Shown piece after piece: positions 48,601-64,000 of a stretch of DNA of 64,000 nucleotides. The position numbers and the translations under genes are program-made. The stretch lies in NCBI GenBank assembly GCA_022818135.1, contig JAFMSR010000002.1, positions 40,189,759 through 40,253,758 of the forward strand, in the 5' to 3' direction. The stretch is from Saxidomus purpurata (lineage: Eukaryota; Mollusca; Bivalvia; Venerida; Veneridae). The notes beneath the pieces are model-generated. The model did not search any database and had not been told where the DNA came from. It saw only the letters and a program-made list of their open reading frames with translations. How positions within the stretch are numbered: position 1 is the stretch's first letter; every line of letters starts with the position of its first letter.

Positions 48601-51600
48601 ACCAAGTAAAATGTACGAGACAACCTTCAGGTAACTTTTTCCTGGCGGGGGGATTAACCATGTGTAACATGGCTCTTGTTTTATTGGACAGAGTTTTTCA
48701 CATTTTGCATTTTATGATGTTAGTTAAATAGTTAATATACATGTCCAGGCTATAATGTCTGTGTAAAGGGTCCACAGAAACCTGTTGAGGAGCCCTTTAC
48801 ATTATTCTGAATGTGAAGGCTATTTGTTTTACGTATGATAGCAAATTCTCATCACAGTTTATATAGGTGTCAGCTCAGTAGTCTGAGAACATCATAGTCT
48901 ACAAGGTTAAGGCTGTGTTTTCACTTTATGGTTAAGTTATGATTACATGTAGGGTTTCAGCCAGATATGTGAATATATTGATGTAGGACTCTTCAGAACC
49001 TCATACTTTATCCTCCCTTTGTAATACTGAACAGGAACTAAACTCTTACTGCACTGGGTAGAACTCCATACAGTCTAATGGTACATATGAAACCTGTGTG
49101 ATCTGGCACCTGTGTGATCTGGCACCTGTATCACCTGGAACCTGTGTCATCTGGCTCCTGTGTCATCTGGCTCCTGTATCACCTGGAACCTGTGTCATCT
49201 GGCACCTGTGTCATCTGGCTCCTGTCTCACCTGGCAACTGTCTCATCTGGCACCCGTCTCACCTGGCACCTGTCTCATCTGGCACCTGTCTCACCTGGCA
49301 CCTGTCTCATCTAGCACCTGGTTTTAAGGGAATACTGCTTTATCCAGGCTAGTGTCATGGTAGCTGTAACAGAAAGTGGAACCTTCTTTGAATAGCAAGT
49401 GGCTCAGAAGGATCCTGGAGATTTTACATTATGTGGGCCTCACAGTTTCATGAGCTTTTTACAGATTTATCAAAACTTTGTCTGTACATGTATATATTTG
49501 TACATTATTTAAAGATAAAATTGTCCCTGAAAAGCTCTGTCCATAAACTGTACTTTGACTGTATTGGTGTTTTATGGAAATACAGCCACATATTTAAATG
49601 CCTTACCCATGTACTGGACTGAGTATACATCATGCATATGCATGGGTTAATGAAAACTGTTTTCACCACATGTGTAATCTTTTGTTAGTTTGCTGTAATT
49701 ATACCACTACCTCACCTTTGAAGAGGGGGGAGGGGAGGGGGGGGGGGGGGGTTATATTAAAATAATGCCTTTTCATCATGTAGATCTTTGTCACTCTCTT
49801 ATGTTACACAAATTTCAATATTTCAAGCACAACCAATGGATTCCAGTGAAACTTGGTACATAAGTTAAGTGTCAAGTGTCATAATGTCAAGTAGTAAAAG
49901 CAGGATCCATAACACTGGCCTGGCTCATCTTTAGCTCACCTAAGCACGAAGTCCACAATTACACGGGCTTCTCATCCGAAACCACTAAGTCAATTAAAAC
50001 CAAACTTCATAGGAATGTTACGTTAATTGTCCTTTTCAAATTTAAACCTGTTCAAAGAATTCAATTCCATCCAATCCCTTTCACCCAAAAATATTAAATT
50101 TTATATATTTTTCCCTACTTGATTGAAAGATTTTTGAAAACATTATTTGTTACAGTTTTAAGACCATTATTGTTTGATTAGGGTGGTACATGTATAACAT
50201 AAAATTAATTTGAAAACAGATATAAAAAAATGTGCCACATAGTCCTCAAGTTGCTATTAGTATATAAAATACAAAATACGTGAGGCAACCTCTAGATGTA
50301 AGACATGTTCAAAAGTAAATGTGTAGATTTACATACTTCCTAAAGATAAATGTGTGAAGATTTTAATTCCATCAAGCATTACCTGCCCTTGAAATGGTCA
50401 TAAAAAATTGTGAAGCCTGTATTGATTTTTCTCATTTTTACAACCAAATTAGTCAAATGCACTTTAACTGAAAAATCTTTATTTGACAATTGGGATTGAT
50501 TATATTTACATTGTATTATGTTCAAATTGTGAAAAATTGCTCATTTTCTATTTATATGTAGGATAGAACTTTTTTTGTGTTTTAACTTTTACTGAAATAT
50601 CAATATTACACATATAAAACTAGTTCTGAGACCTTTAGTTTCACTCTCTTTGAATTTCATGACTTTATGTAGATTATCTTAAGCAGCTAACCCCTTATGA
50701 ATATTTGGTGGGTTAGATGAAATGCCTCTCACATTCCTATATGGTCCTTAAACTTCATACTTAGATTGTCTGGGCTTAGTAGGTAATCCCTGTCAAAATT
50801 TTGGTTAGCAAGTAAATAGCTTGATAATATAGGACAGTCAACAATGTAATATTTCCCAACAAGAACAGGAGAACCACAACTAGTGGCCTATTCAGGTGTA
50901 ATGATAGAAACGATGCACATTGGGAAAACTTTCATTTATATCATTTAATGTGCTTGAAGGTTTGCAATTATATTCTCCCATATCATATTTTATTGTCCCA
51001 GTGTAGCAATGTTCATAAAATGTGTGACAAGGCATGAAAAGCTGTCTGCATTGTTGATACTCGCTAGAGAGTAATAATGGAATTATGAAATCATGTGTTC
51101 ATGTCAATATTGTGCCTGCAGTGTATTGGAAAACTGTCCATAGAACTTTCAGCATTGCATGATTGTTTTTTAAAAAATTATTTGGATTGCGAAACAAGTT
51201 CTTACAACTTTGATTAATCATTCTCTGGTGCATGGTTGTTTCAGTCCTTGCCTTCAACTTTTGTTTACTGTTTTTGCATGATGAAAAATGGATTTATTTC
51301 ACCTTTATTGCAAGTCTTCAGTAATTTTAGGTGACCCTTTTTGGTGACTTAAAAACAGATTTAAGTCACAGTGTATTGTTATAATAAATAATTGATGTTA
51401 ATTTTGATGATTTATCATTTTTACATTGTCAATAAAATGCCAGTCTACTGGACGTGCAGAACCCAAAATGACTTTAGAAATAATGAACTTGTATGTTATT
51501 TACAAGGAAAAAGTCATGGCAATATTCACCCTAATTACCGTAGATTTTCTAATTGAAAAAATGAAGATTTTACATTGTTAGTGTAAATAGAGGATGTCAG

Positions 51601-51943
51601 TAAAGTTCTTTTAAAATATGTTTTGAACACATACTGAGAAGGGAAAGGATGGAGAGAAGGAAAAATGGTTCAATATTTTTCTTTGTCGTTGTATTCTTTA
51701 TAAATTACACATTCTGAGAAAATGGCTCCTTTGATATTAATTAGGGTAACAGCTATGTATGTAAATGTGAAGTAGAGTTATAAGGATTACTATAAGGTAT
51801 TTTGTTTATTTTCAGATTCACAGCCATTCCAGGAGTTTGATCAAGGGGCGGCTGGCCAAGATCTGGGTCCAGGGGCAGGGCTGAATGCGCTTCGATTAGA
51901 TGATGATAATGAATTTCCTCCTATGACGCATAAAGTGGACTGA
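30694..51943 (+). CDS. WIPI2: WD-repeat phosphoinositide-interacting protein 2 (Atg18 family)
   Basis: Autophagy effector: binds PI3P on the phagophore and recruits ATG16L1 for LC3 lipidation. Eleven coding exons with GT-AG borders and consistent phases: 30694-30764, 30885-30967, 33416-33582, 34063-34257, 34698-34790, 35482-35552, 36782-36889, 37198-37365, 41578-41685, 42486-42781 and 51816-51943, coding for 495 residues (human WIPI2 about 454). Seen: start MNLAGQAG like human [58 protein letters not shown] (104-123), which keeps the arginines of the ATG16L1-binding patch; the PI3P-binding FRRG at 221-224; [35 protein letters not shown]; and the tail [14 protein letters not shown] like human ALRLDEDSEHPPM, which favours WIPI2 over WIPI1. 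Exon 10 is a Ser/Pro-rich linker with an internal donor. The last intron is 9 kb and repeat-rich. Confidence 0.96.
31226..31475 (+). mobile_element. tRNA-derived SINE in WIPI2 intron 2
   Basis: Head with A box TTAGCGCAGTAG and B box GGGTTTGATCGC, then a body with TGGTTTTCTAGTTTCCTCCC and an AT-rich tail. The 31500-31980 stretch after it is decayed tandem-core repeat (phrases GGTCAAAGGTCAAGGTTACA, CAGTCCAGTGGA) with a worn GGCCTCTTGTT end at about 31775. Confidence 0.6.
32636..32717 (-). repeat. tRNA-like SINE head
   Basis: On the minus strand TTGGCCATATGGTAGAG (A-box-like) and GAGTTCAAATCCAGC (B-box-like) lie at tRNA spacing. The stems do not pair well, so it is not a working tRNA. Confidence 0.5.
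32869..32953. repeat. 85-bp foldback with 25-bp arms
   Basis: Arms 32869-32893 and 32929-32953 are inverted repeats with 24 of 25 positions matching (ATATCGAGGGTTGACC...), around a 35-nt AT-rich loop. A minimal MITE or foldback remnant in WIPI2 intron 2. Confidence 0.8.
34392..34629 (+). mobile_element. SINE in WIPI2 intron 4
   Basis: tRNA-like start (TGGTCGAATGGTTAGAGTGG), a ~170-bp body, and the tail GTTAAACTCAAACAACAACA, similar to the tail of the ATF4-intron SINE at 9858-10076. Confidence 0.65.
35604..36010 (+). repeat. decayed AGCTCGAC-type tandem-core repeat
   Basis: Starts TTTTAGCTCAATTATTGCAG and has AATTATGGCCCTTG and GGTTAAAGTTGAAGTTTTG, phrases of the 38153-39365 element. No intact 3' end. 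Confidence 0.45.
37505..37613. repeat. 109-bp foldback MITE
   Basis: Starts GAGGTCGATATATAGTTTTG and ends with the inverse AAACTATATATTGACCTC; arms of about 26 bp with four mismatches. Lies just after WIPI2 exon 8. The GAGGTC-type end resembles the foldback at 32869 only loosely. Confidence 0.75.
38153..39365 (+). mobile_element. Helentron-like element A with ~185-bp tandem core
   Basis: Begins AGCTCGACTATTC, has about six copies of a unit with GGTTAAAGTTTTGCCTGCTA, CATATCTCAGTAACCACTTA and AATTATGGCCCTTGTTTGA, and ends with GTCGAGC, the hairpin GCTGTCTTATGGACAGC and TCTTGTT. AGCTCGAC/GTCGAGC are the subterminal inverted repeats. One unit is cut short near 38572-38580 and restarts, which is a recombination scar. 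Lies in WIPI2 intron 8. Confidence 0.8.
39366..41577 (+). other. remainder of WIPI2 intron 8
   Basis: No exon or complete mobile element is recognised. A stable hairpin CCCCACAAAAACCTGTGGGG lies at about 40679-40698. Short open frames on both strands have no recognisable domain. Confidence 0.4.
41804..42200 (+). repeat. decayed repeat with ATGTCTCCC 5' hairpin
   Basis: Starts ATGTCTCCCACTAAGTAGAG then GGGAGACAT, an inverted repeat, followed by (TCCGTC)-like leader sequence and two loose ~130-bp units (GTGATTCTTAGCAGAGTTAT). It matches the design of the other tandem-core families but has no clear 3' end. Lies in WIPI2 intron 9. Confidence 0.5.
42644..42781 (+). other. optional in-frame segment of WIPI2 exon 10 (alternative 5' splice site)
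   Basis: Inside exon 10, CTGCAG|GTAAGC at 42643/42644 is a stronger donor than the distal AGAG|GTAACT at 42781/42782. Both leave a single G in phase 1, so use of the inner site removes exactly 46 codons of the Ser/Pro-rich linker without a frameshift. An alternative isoform is inferred, not shown. Confidence 0.5.
42989..43979 (+). mobile_element. Helentron-like element B with ~180-bp tandem core
   Basis: Begins AGCTCGACTTTTCTATGAAA, has about five units with GGTTAAGTTTTTCGTACCA and CATAACTCTGTCAAGG, and ends AAAAAGTCGAGCACGCTGTC, hairpin partner GACAGC and TCTTGTT. Lies in WIPI2 intron 10. Closely matched along its whole length by 57235-58202. Confidence 0.85.
44024..44063. repeat. (TCTG)n microsatellite
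   Basis: About eight TCTG units with two interruptions, directly after element B. Confidence 0.85.
44186..44890 (+). repeat. decayed AGCTCACC-family element
   Basis: Starts AGCTCAGCTGAGCACAAAG and ends near TCTCAGGTGAGCAATATAGG GCCATG, matching the ends of the 13748-14558 element in the plus orientation. It holds a tandem ~113-bp pair around 44560-44700 (CTTGCAAACCATTGGTCAAG). The hairpin and CTCTTGTT end are lost. Lies in WIPI2 intron 10. Confidence 0.6.
44891..46047 (+). other. WIPI2 intron 10, no further feature recognised
   Basis: AT-rich intronic DNA; no exon, RNA or bounded repeat can be supported. Confidence 0.4.
46048..46242 (+). mobile_element. short Helentron-like element without a tandem core
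   Basis: Opens with AAGCTCTACTGGATGAAGTC and its inverse CCAGCAGAGCTT, then a ~130-bp body with TCCATCGTCTGCCCGTCTG, and ends TCACTTATGAGTGA (hairpin), CTGCTCTTGTT. At 195 bp it is the smallest copy with both ends, and shows that the tandem core is not required for the end structure. Confidence 0.65.
46328..46598. mobile_element. 271-bp MITE with ~62-bp terminal inverted repeats
   Basis: Starts CTGGCCCCGTGCTTATAAAC and ends with its inverse GTTTATAAGCACGGGGCCAG. The arms match over about 62 bp with a handful of differences, including CAATCTCATGCTCAGCAC. The interior is AT-rich without coding. No clear target-site duplication is seen. Lies in WIPI2 intron 10. Confidence 0.9.
47192..48680 (+). 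mobile_element. Helentron-like element D with eight ~155-bp units
   Basis: Begins ATCCCCCCGCC and ends GGCGGGGGGAT, followed by the hairpin CCATGTGTAACATGG and CTCTTGTT. The inverted repeats are perfect over 11 bp. The core is eight highly alike units, each with CATAACTCCAAAAGTACTTG, ACACTGACATAGCACATTGG and TTTTAGAGTTATTCCCC. Related 3' ends lie at 56150-56211 and 61460-61506. Confidence 0.88.
49091..49320. repeat. 16-bp minisatellite, about 14 units
   Basis: Units of CTGGCACCTGTGTCAT with changes at a few fixed positions. CAC and CAT endings partly alternate, giving a 32-bp higher-order pattern. Open frames here are by-products. Lies in WIPI2 intron 10. Confidence 0.9.
49321..51815 (+). 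other. distal part of WIPI2 intron 10
   Basis: Contains a G homopolymer tract at about 49726-49751 and a decayed AGCTCACC-family start at about 49934 (AGCTCACCTAAGCACGAAG). The rest is AT-rich without recognised features. Confidence 0.4.
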
Positions 51944-54000
51944 AAACACCATCTAGAACCAGAAATTTGTAAATAGCTCAAGTACTTTTGTACGAGACAT
52001 AACACAGTGAAGTCAGTTCTAAGGCTTTCCAACATAAAAAAATAGATTCTTGAAATGTCTTGGTATAAGAGTACTTGAGACACTTACAAGTGCTGTCCTA
52101 TGAATTGTTTGTTCTGCATTCAGAACTACGTTTAATATGATTCTAATGAATTATTCATGACATAAGATCATCATTAGGTCGAGGGTTTGGGTAAAGGTTG
52201 CTAGTCAGTTTGATTACATTGTGCATATAAACACCTTGCAGTAATTTTGTAAGTTATAAAAGTTTTGTCTTAAATGTGTTACTAGTAATACTTGAATCAG
52301 TGCAGTTCTTAAGTATTTATGTAGCACATTTTCCAGTCATGTATCTTTGATTGATTGAAGTGCTCAGCATGAGATTGTTACTTTTAACATTTTTTTTGTT
52401 ATTTGCTGGGTTTGGTTGTGAGAGTTTACGAGAAGAAAGGTTTTACTAAATAGAGAAATATAGGATATCTAACCTTATAATAAGCCAGTGGTTTTGAGTG
52501 TTGCTATGATACCATAATGCTGATACAGCAGTTTTCTGTAACAGCAATGTTTGGAGAGTTGAAGTGTTCCATAGGGAAAGGTTATTAAATATTTATACCA
52601 TCCGGAGCTGGAAGACTGATGTATGGTAAACATTATACACATTTTAGGCTTCATATTTTATTTATAGGGAGTAAAGACAAAGGGTCATTTTTTTTTAGTA
52701 TTTGTCAGCTTGAAATAAATTTTGTCCAAATTGATATCTGGGTTAAAAAACTTTGCAGCTGTGACAAGGTGATGTATACTGCTTTATTACCAGAAGCTAG
52801 CAAATTTATTGTAAATGAGCAATTCAGTGATATGATTTTAATGGATGTAAGTTATAATATTGTCTTCTATAGTTGATGAGGAAAATGTTTTAAGACATAC
52901 AGGTTTACATTCTGCACCCCTACATCATGCTTTATGGTAATCTGGACCCCTTTTCATGCACTTTTGTTTGATACCTTATTATCTTAAATATTATAAATTA
53001 ATATCAGTTGAAATTTATAAGATATAAAGAAAGAAGCAGACCCAGTCCCTCTATTTTTGAAGAACCCTTGTGTTTTTATAGTACTTTCAAAAAATGAATG
53101 CTATGTTTCAAACATCTCAAAACACAAGTCTGTTGATTACCTCAATATCTCTTAATTTAATGAGTTTGTCAACAGGCAATATTGTAGTAAATATGTACTT
53201 GTATTATGATACAGAAGTAAGATGATATTTTCATGTATTGATGGTGCTTGTGGTAGCAGTATTGTGTCTGCCTACCGTTGCTTACAGCCTCTTATTCTGT
53301 AAATGTTTACATGTGGTTCTTCATGTAGACTGTTAACTTGCTGTATGTGTAAACTGCTTCAGTAAGGCATATACATAGGGATTATGTTGTCCGTCAATCA
53401 GCAGTAGCTGTCAATCAGCAGTAGCCGTCAGTAAGCGGTAGCCGTAAACAAACTTTGACAGCTTGATATGCATAAACCTGTCAACCTGAAGCTTAATTAT
53501 AGTGCTTATATCTTTGAAAGATTTATTATGAACAAATTGGGTTATATCTAAGGAAGAACATGAGTTATATAATTATACATGTTACGCATGTTAACAAGTT
53601 GTAGTCTTTTTGAGCTGTGAACTTTAACCTTTAACATGTGTTCTGACCTTTGCTTGATCCCCGCAAGTTATGGCCACTTAAACACACAGCGAGTAACTAA
53701 TCATATAGTAGCAGTCGTTGTAACTGTTTCCTGGGATAGAACAGCTCAAACCTTGTATGTATTAATGATTAGATGTTGATCCCTGTTTGATTTGAAGGTA
53801 AATAGGTCAATCCTGTGTCATTTTGTAGTAATTCAGATAAATTGGGACAGGTGACTCATGTGATAGGGTAGTATGAATTACTGTTGAACTCGTACATTGA
53901 ATAATGAATCACTTACTGTAAAAAAATTTTTTTTAACTAAAATGACATTTAGCAATAAAATATTAAAGAATACCTCTCCTAATTATACCTCGTATAACAA
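51944..54000 (+). other. probable WIPI2 3' UTR and intergenic DNA
   Basis: No coding potential after the WIPI2 stop. The end of the transcript cannot be placed; AT-rich sequence offers several A-rich signals. A short triplicated motif (CAGTAGCTGTCAATCAGCAG and variants) lies at about 53390-53450. Confidence 0.4.
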
Positions 54001-54494
54001 AGTTGTAAGGGGGTATACTGGGGTCAGCTGTCCGTCCGGCCGTCCGGGGCCGTCGGGTTTTTCTTGTCCGCCCAATAACTTAAGATTCCTTTGACCCACA
54101 GTCTTCATATTTGGCATGGAGGTTAGTCATGATTGTAGAAGACCCTATCCATTTTGGGTCACCAGGTCAAAGGTCAAGGTCACAGGGGCCTTGACTTCAA
54201 AAAAGCTTGTCCGCCCAATAACTTAAGATTCCTTTGACCCACAGTCTTCATATTTGGCATGGAGGTTAGTCCGATTAGTAGATGACCCCTATCCATTTTG
54301 AGGTCACCAGGTCAAAGGTAAAGGTCACTTGATCTTTGCCACTAAAAACATGTAGTATACATAACTAGGCAATGCACAGGCTTACTACCCTCAGATTTAA
54401 CAGGGAGGTCCTCCTTGAGCTGTAAATAACCACTGTTGATTCTGACAAAGCGGTATGCGGGGGTATTCAGGCCATGACAGTGGCAGTTCTAGTT
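54001..54494 (+). repeat. tandem-core repeat with two ~140-bp units
   Basis: GGGGGTATAC leader, a GTCCGTCCGGCCGTCC segment, then two units of CTTGTCCGCCCAATAACTTA with GTCAAAGGTCAAGGTCAC. It ends GCGGTATGCGGGGGTATTC, hairpin-like GCCATGACAGTGGC and AGTTCTAGTTT. It has the same general plan as the Helentron-like elements but a different terminal sequence. Confidence 0.55.
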
Positions 54495-55626
54495 TATATA
54501 TAGTATATAAATTCTAGAGTTAAGGGAACTGTGGTCACTGCTCATGAATCAAGGGCTGTGTATACACTGCTACCATACGTAAAAAACAAAATTGGCAGGC
54601 AAATCTTGTGATTTCTAGAATGTATGAAAACCGTACTTCCTTATAATAAAGATATATAAATTCACTATAGAGTGAGTCAGCTTTAAAAAGAAAATGTTAC
54701 GCTGATGGTAGAAGTTTCTGTTGTATCGGAAATATAATATGAGAACATAGGTTGTTTTGTCTATGTATATAACATAAACAGGTCTTAGATTTTCTATGTA
54801 GACTTTTTACTAATATCTTATATATTGTCTGTCATCAAAAAGTTGTGCCAGGAACTGCAAGTAGGCAGAGGTGGCAGACATTGATGTTAATGATATAGTA
54901 TGTAATGTATGTACCATATAACTTTAAAATATTTAATGTTCTCTTTCATTATTACTTTTTCATTACAGCAACATTTTATAATTTTATTATTATGCTATTC
55001 AAATGTTGTTAATGCAAAAAAATCTTACTGGATACAAATAAAAAACAAGAAAATGTCAGAATTGTGTTGCATTCCATATCTGACTAGAAGTTCCATGTGG
55101 CACCTCACAAAACTGAAATTTCATGCACCAAAATCTCCAAAGGTGTGTAGCTTTCTGATAATGTAATGACAGTATCTAAACATCTATAAATATTTGAAAA
55201 GATCTTTTCAATTTCTAAACAAATACAACAAAACGAGCAATGGTGCTCACAATACAGAAAGAAAATAATTGAAGTTTCAGCCGTTGTACTATAAAGTTGC
55301 TCGTTCACAGTTCAAGTAAAAAAACGTATTCAGATCTCGGACATCACTTTGAAGTCAAAAATGAATATACATCTACTGTAAAAGAAAATTTATGAACAAG
55401 AACCAGAAAAGTATACTTGAAATACGACTAAATTTCACTTTATTCAAAAGCGTTTGCAGCGCTTTATGTTATTGTGTGGGGTGCAAGACAGCTACGCATC
55501 TACGTGTATTGTGTTACATAGGTCTCTCCTTTTGATTTATAGACGATTTGTAGGATATTAATCAGTACCAGAAGTCCACTCCAAACCAAGATTGTCTCTG
55601 AAACTGCATTGCAGAGGCTGTAGGCC
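54495..55626. other. intergenic DNA without recognised gene
   Basis: AT-rich. Several short open frames (for example 54909-55166) show no domain and no splice support. Confidence 0.4.
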
Positions 55627-55800
55627 CCCCCCCCCCCTTTTTTTTTTTTTTGGGCGTGGGTTTTTTGGGGGGGGGGGGGGGGGGGGTTTTTTTTTTTTTT
55701 GGTGGTTGGGGGGGGGGTGGTTTTTTTTTTTTTGTTGGGGTTGGGGGGGGTTTTTTTTTTTTTGGGGGGGGGTTGGGGGGGGGTGGGGGGGGGGGGGGGT

Positions 55801-55860
<60 letters not shown>

Positions 55861-56033
55861 GGGGGTTTTTGGGGGGGGGGGGGGGGGGTGGGGGGGTTTG
55901 TTTTTTTTTTTTGGGGGGGGGGGGGGGGGGTATAATTTGTTTTTTTTTTTTGGTTTTTTTTTTTTTTTTTTTTGGGGGGGGGTTTTTTTTTTTTTTTTTT
56001 TTTTTTGTTTTTTTTTTTTTTTTTTTTGGGGTT
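55627..56033. other. T/G homopolymer block, probable assembly artefact
   Basis: About 400 bases made almost only of long T and G runs after a short C run, with no unit structure. The proline/lysine- or phenylalanine/glycine-rich open frames on both strands are meaningless. Such blocks typically mark low-quality consensus or a badly resolved gap. Confidence 0.75.
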
Positions 56034-56149
56034 TTGAGGCAAAATTTGAAAAAAGTCCCATTATCTATATCATTGTACTCGATGCGATTTTTGCCGCTGC
56101 TTAATTAATTATTTTTGGTGGCGATGGCCGACCATATTCGATGGCACAA

Positions 56150-56211
56150 AATGACCACATATTTCTTGGTCATAGAAAAAGTACTCCTGTCTAACATGGC
56201 TCTTGTTATTT
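56150..56211 (+). repeat. 3' end fragment of a D-family element
   Basis: TTTCTTGGTCATAGAAAAAG, then CTGTCTAACATGGCTCTTGTT, matches the last 60 bp of the 60944-61506 element except that the GGCGGGGGGAT repeat is missing. The rest of the element is absent or was lost in the adjoining homopolymer block. Confidence 0.65.
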
Positions 56212-56959
56212 TTAGTATTTTGAATAGTTAATTGCAAATGCACAATATTGAACGATCTGACTATTCTCATAATCTGTTTAGCAGATTTGCGGGCAATTTA
56301 TATCTTTATATAATACGAATGACCCATTATCCAGTATTGTATAATGATGTATCTATCATTAAGTATTTAAGTCCATAAAAATGCTAATTTATTCAAATCT
56401 TTACAATACCATCTATAAAAAGATAAACTATATTAAAATAGTAATAGTAGAATAGTGGAAGAGTGTTTTTCAATTTTGCTTTAAAAGCAGACGACATAGT
56501 TTTGCAGTGGAGATACGAATTATTGAAGAAGGGCGACTTGAGTGTTGGGTAAACAAACGTAATTCGTTTTTCAAATATATAGAGAGCTTCTTGACTTACT
56601 GTACCTTACGAAATACGACTTTTATATATCTATTACATGTTTAAATCTAAAATCAATAAAGCTAATTGAACCCTAATAAAGCTATTTTGTTTATGTTTAA
56701 TGAAAAGTGAAATTTTGCAAGTGTAGAAACCGTTGAAGGACATGCGTGCTGAAAAGAGAGTTTGTTTTAAAGATAAGGGCGCAACGTATTGGAATAAATG
56801 TTCAGAATGTTCTTAATGACTCGTGATTCTTCTCTTTGGACTAGATAAATTGTAGTTGTCGTGTTTTACACGTGAAAAGTGGAATTAGTTTAATATTCAC
56901 ACCTGTACGGAAAGCTGATTAAGATTAGAAGGGGAAGGCAATTACGATAATCCTTCGCC

Positions 56960-63631
<6,672 letters not shown>

Positions 63632-63749
63632 TTGCAAAGGTCCTGTACAAAAATGAACAAATGAATTTGAACAGGTTCAAAACCTTACCACACCCCATTT
63701 CTTACTTGTTATAATTACGTCCCATCGACTACTACCTAACCCAAATAGG

Positions 63750-63960
63750 CAGCTCGTGGTATAGCGGAGGCGCTGTGATGTACTGATAAAGCGTTGGAAA
63801 CCTAACCTGGAGGTCAGTGGTACAGGTCCCGGCAGCTGCATTTATCAACGACGTCTACAATTCCTTCTTTCGGTGCGAGTACTGGTCAGAACTCCCGGAA
63901 GCAACCCCCGAGAGCAGTTAATATAAGTTGCAAGAACTCGTTCAGCAATCGATATTAAAT
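63750..63960 (+). mobile_element. tRNA-derived SINE, tentative
   Basis: tRNA-like start with GCTCGTGGTATAGCGGAGGC and a B-box-like GGTACAGGTCCCGG, then a ~120-bp body with AACTCCCGGAAGCAACCC and an AT-rich end. Boundaries are uncertain. Confidence 0.4.
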
Positions 63961-64000
63961 AAATAAGTTTAAAGTATACCTTTTCCTAAAAAAAACAGTT

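Noticed and set aside
49098..49352. Repetitive protein reading [10 protein letters not shown] units
   Set aside because: A translation of the 16-bp minisatellite in more than one frame.
55500..56104. Long open frames rich in Pro/Lys (minus) and Phe/Gly (plus)
   Set aside because: They are translations of T/G homopolymer runs that are probably an assembly artefact.

Overview
The window is AT-rich, intron-rich animal DNA packed with interspersed repeats. Its repeat content points to a mollusc, most likely a bivalve: cores of tandem ~150-190 bp units flanked by subterminal inverted repeats, tRNA-headed SINEs, and CR1/Jockey-like non-LTR retrotransposons. The exact species cannot be told. Five protein-coding genes can be supported by assembling exons with GT-AG junctions and consistent phases: (1) a 5-methylthioribose kinase on the minus strand that runs off the left edge (exons between 66 and 5322, possible first exon at 8838-8867); (2) ATF4 on the plus strand (leader about 9275-9404, coding 10315-11706); (3) COX10, haem O synthase, minus strand (16857-21075, first exon not found); (4) WIPI2/Atg18-type autophagy beta-propeller, plus strand, 11 coding exons from 30694 to 51943; (5) a death-domain protein with a TRADD-N-like domain, plus strand, 56960-63631.

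Layout. 0-9 kb: methylthioribose kinase with a minisatellite in or upstream of it and a decayed retrotransposon tail. 9-12 kb: ATF4, whose leader carries a three-codon uORF followed by a spliced uORF that overlaps the coding start out of frame, the arrangement that drives stress-induced ATF4 translation in vertebrates. Intron 1 also holds a decayed copy of part of exon 2. 12-15 kb: repeats. 15-21 kb: COX10 and its probable 3' UTR. 21.5-30.4 kb: repeat-dominated, with SINEs, three copies of a GT-microsatellite-cored repeat, an SGNH-hydrolase-like broken ORF, and a 5'-truncated non-LTR element cut by a younger tandem-core element. 30.5-52 kb: WIPI2, with introns full of tandem-core elements and foldback/MITE sequences. 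52-57 kb: WIPI2 3' region and intergenic DNA with a T/G homopolymer block that is probably an assembly artefact. 57-64 kb: the death-domain gene, whose first intron holds a second homopolymer block and a near-copy of a WIPI2-intron element.

How it fits together. The genes are functionally separate (methionine salvage, integrated stress response, haem A synthesis, autophagy, death-domain signalling). One link is worth testing: the kinase and ATF4 may share a head-to-head promoter containing an exact C/EBP-ATF site. The most notable non-genic pattern is a set of otherwise unrelated repeat families that share one 3' end design: subterminal inverted repeat, short hairpin, then CTCTTGTT. This resembles non-autonomous Helentron-type (pearl-like) elements. 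One copy sits inside a retrotransposon reading frame, so its ends can be mapped and it shows no target-site duplication.
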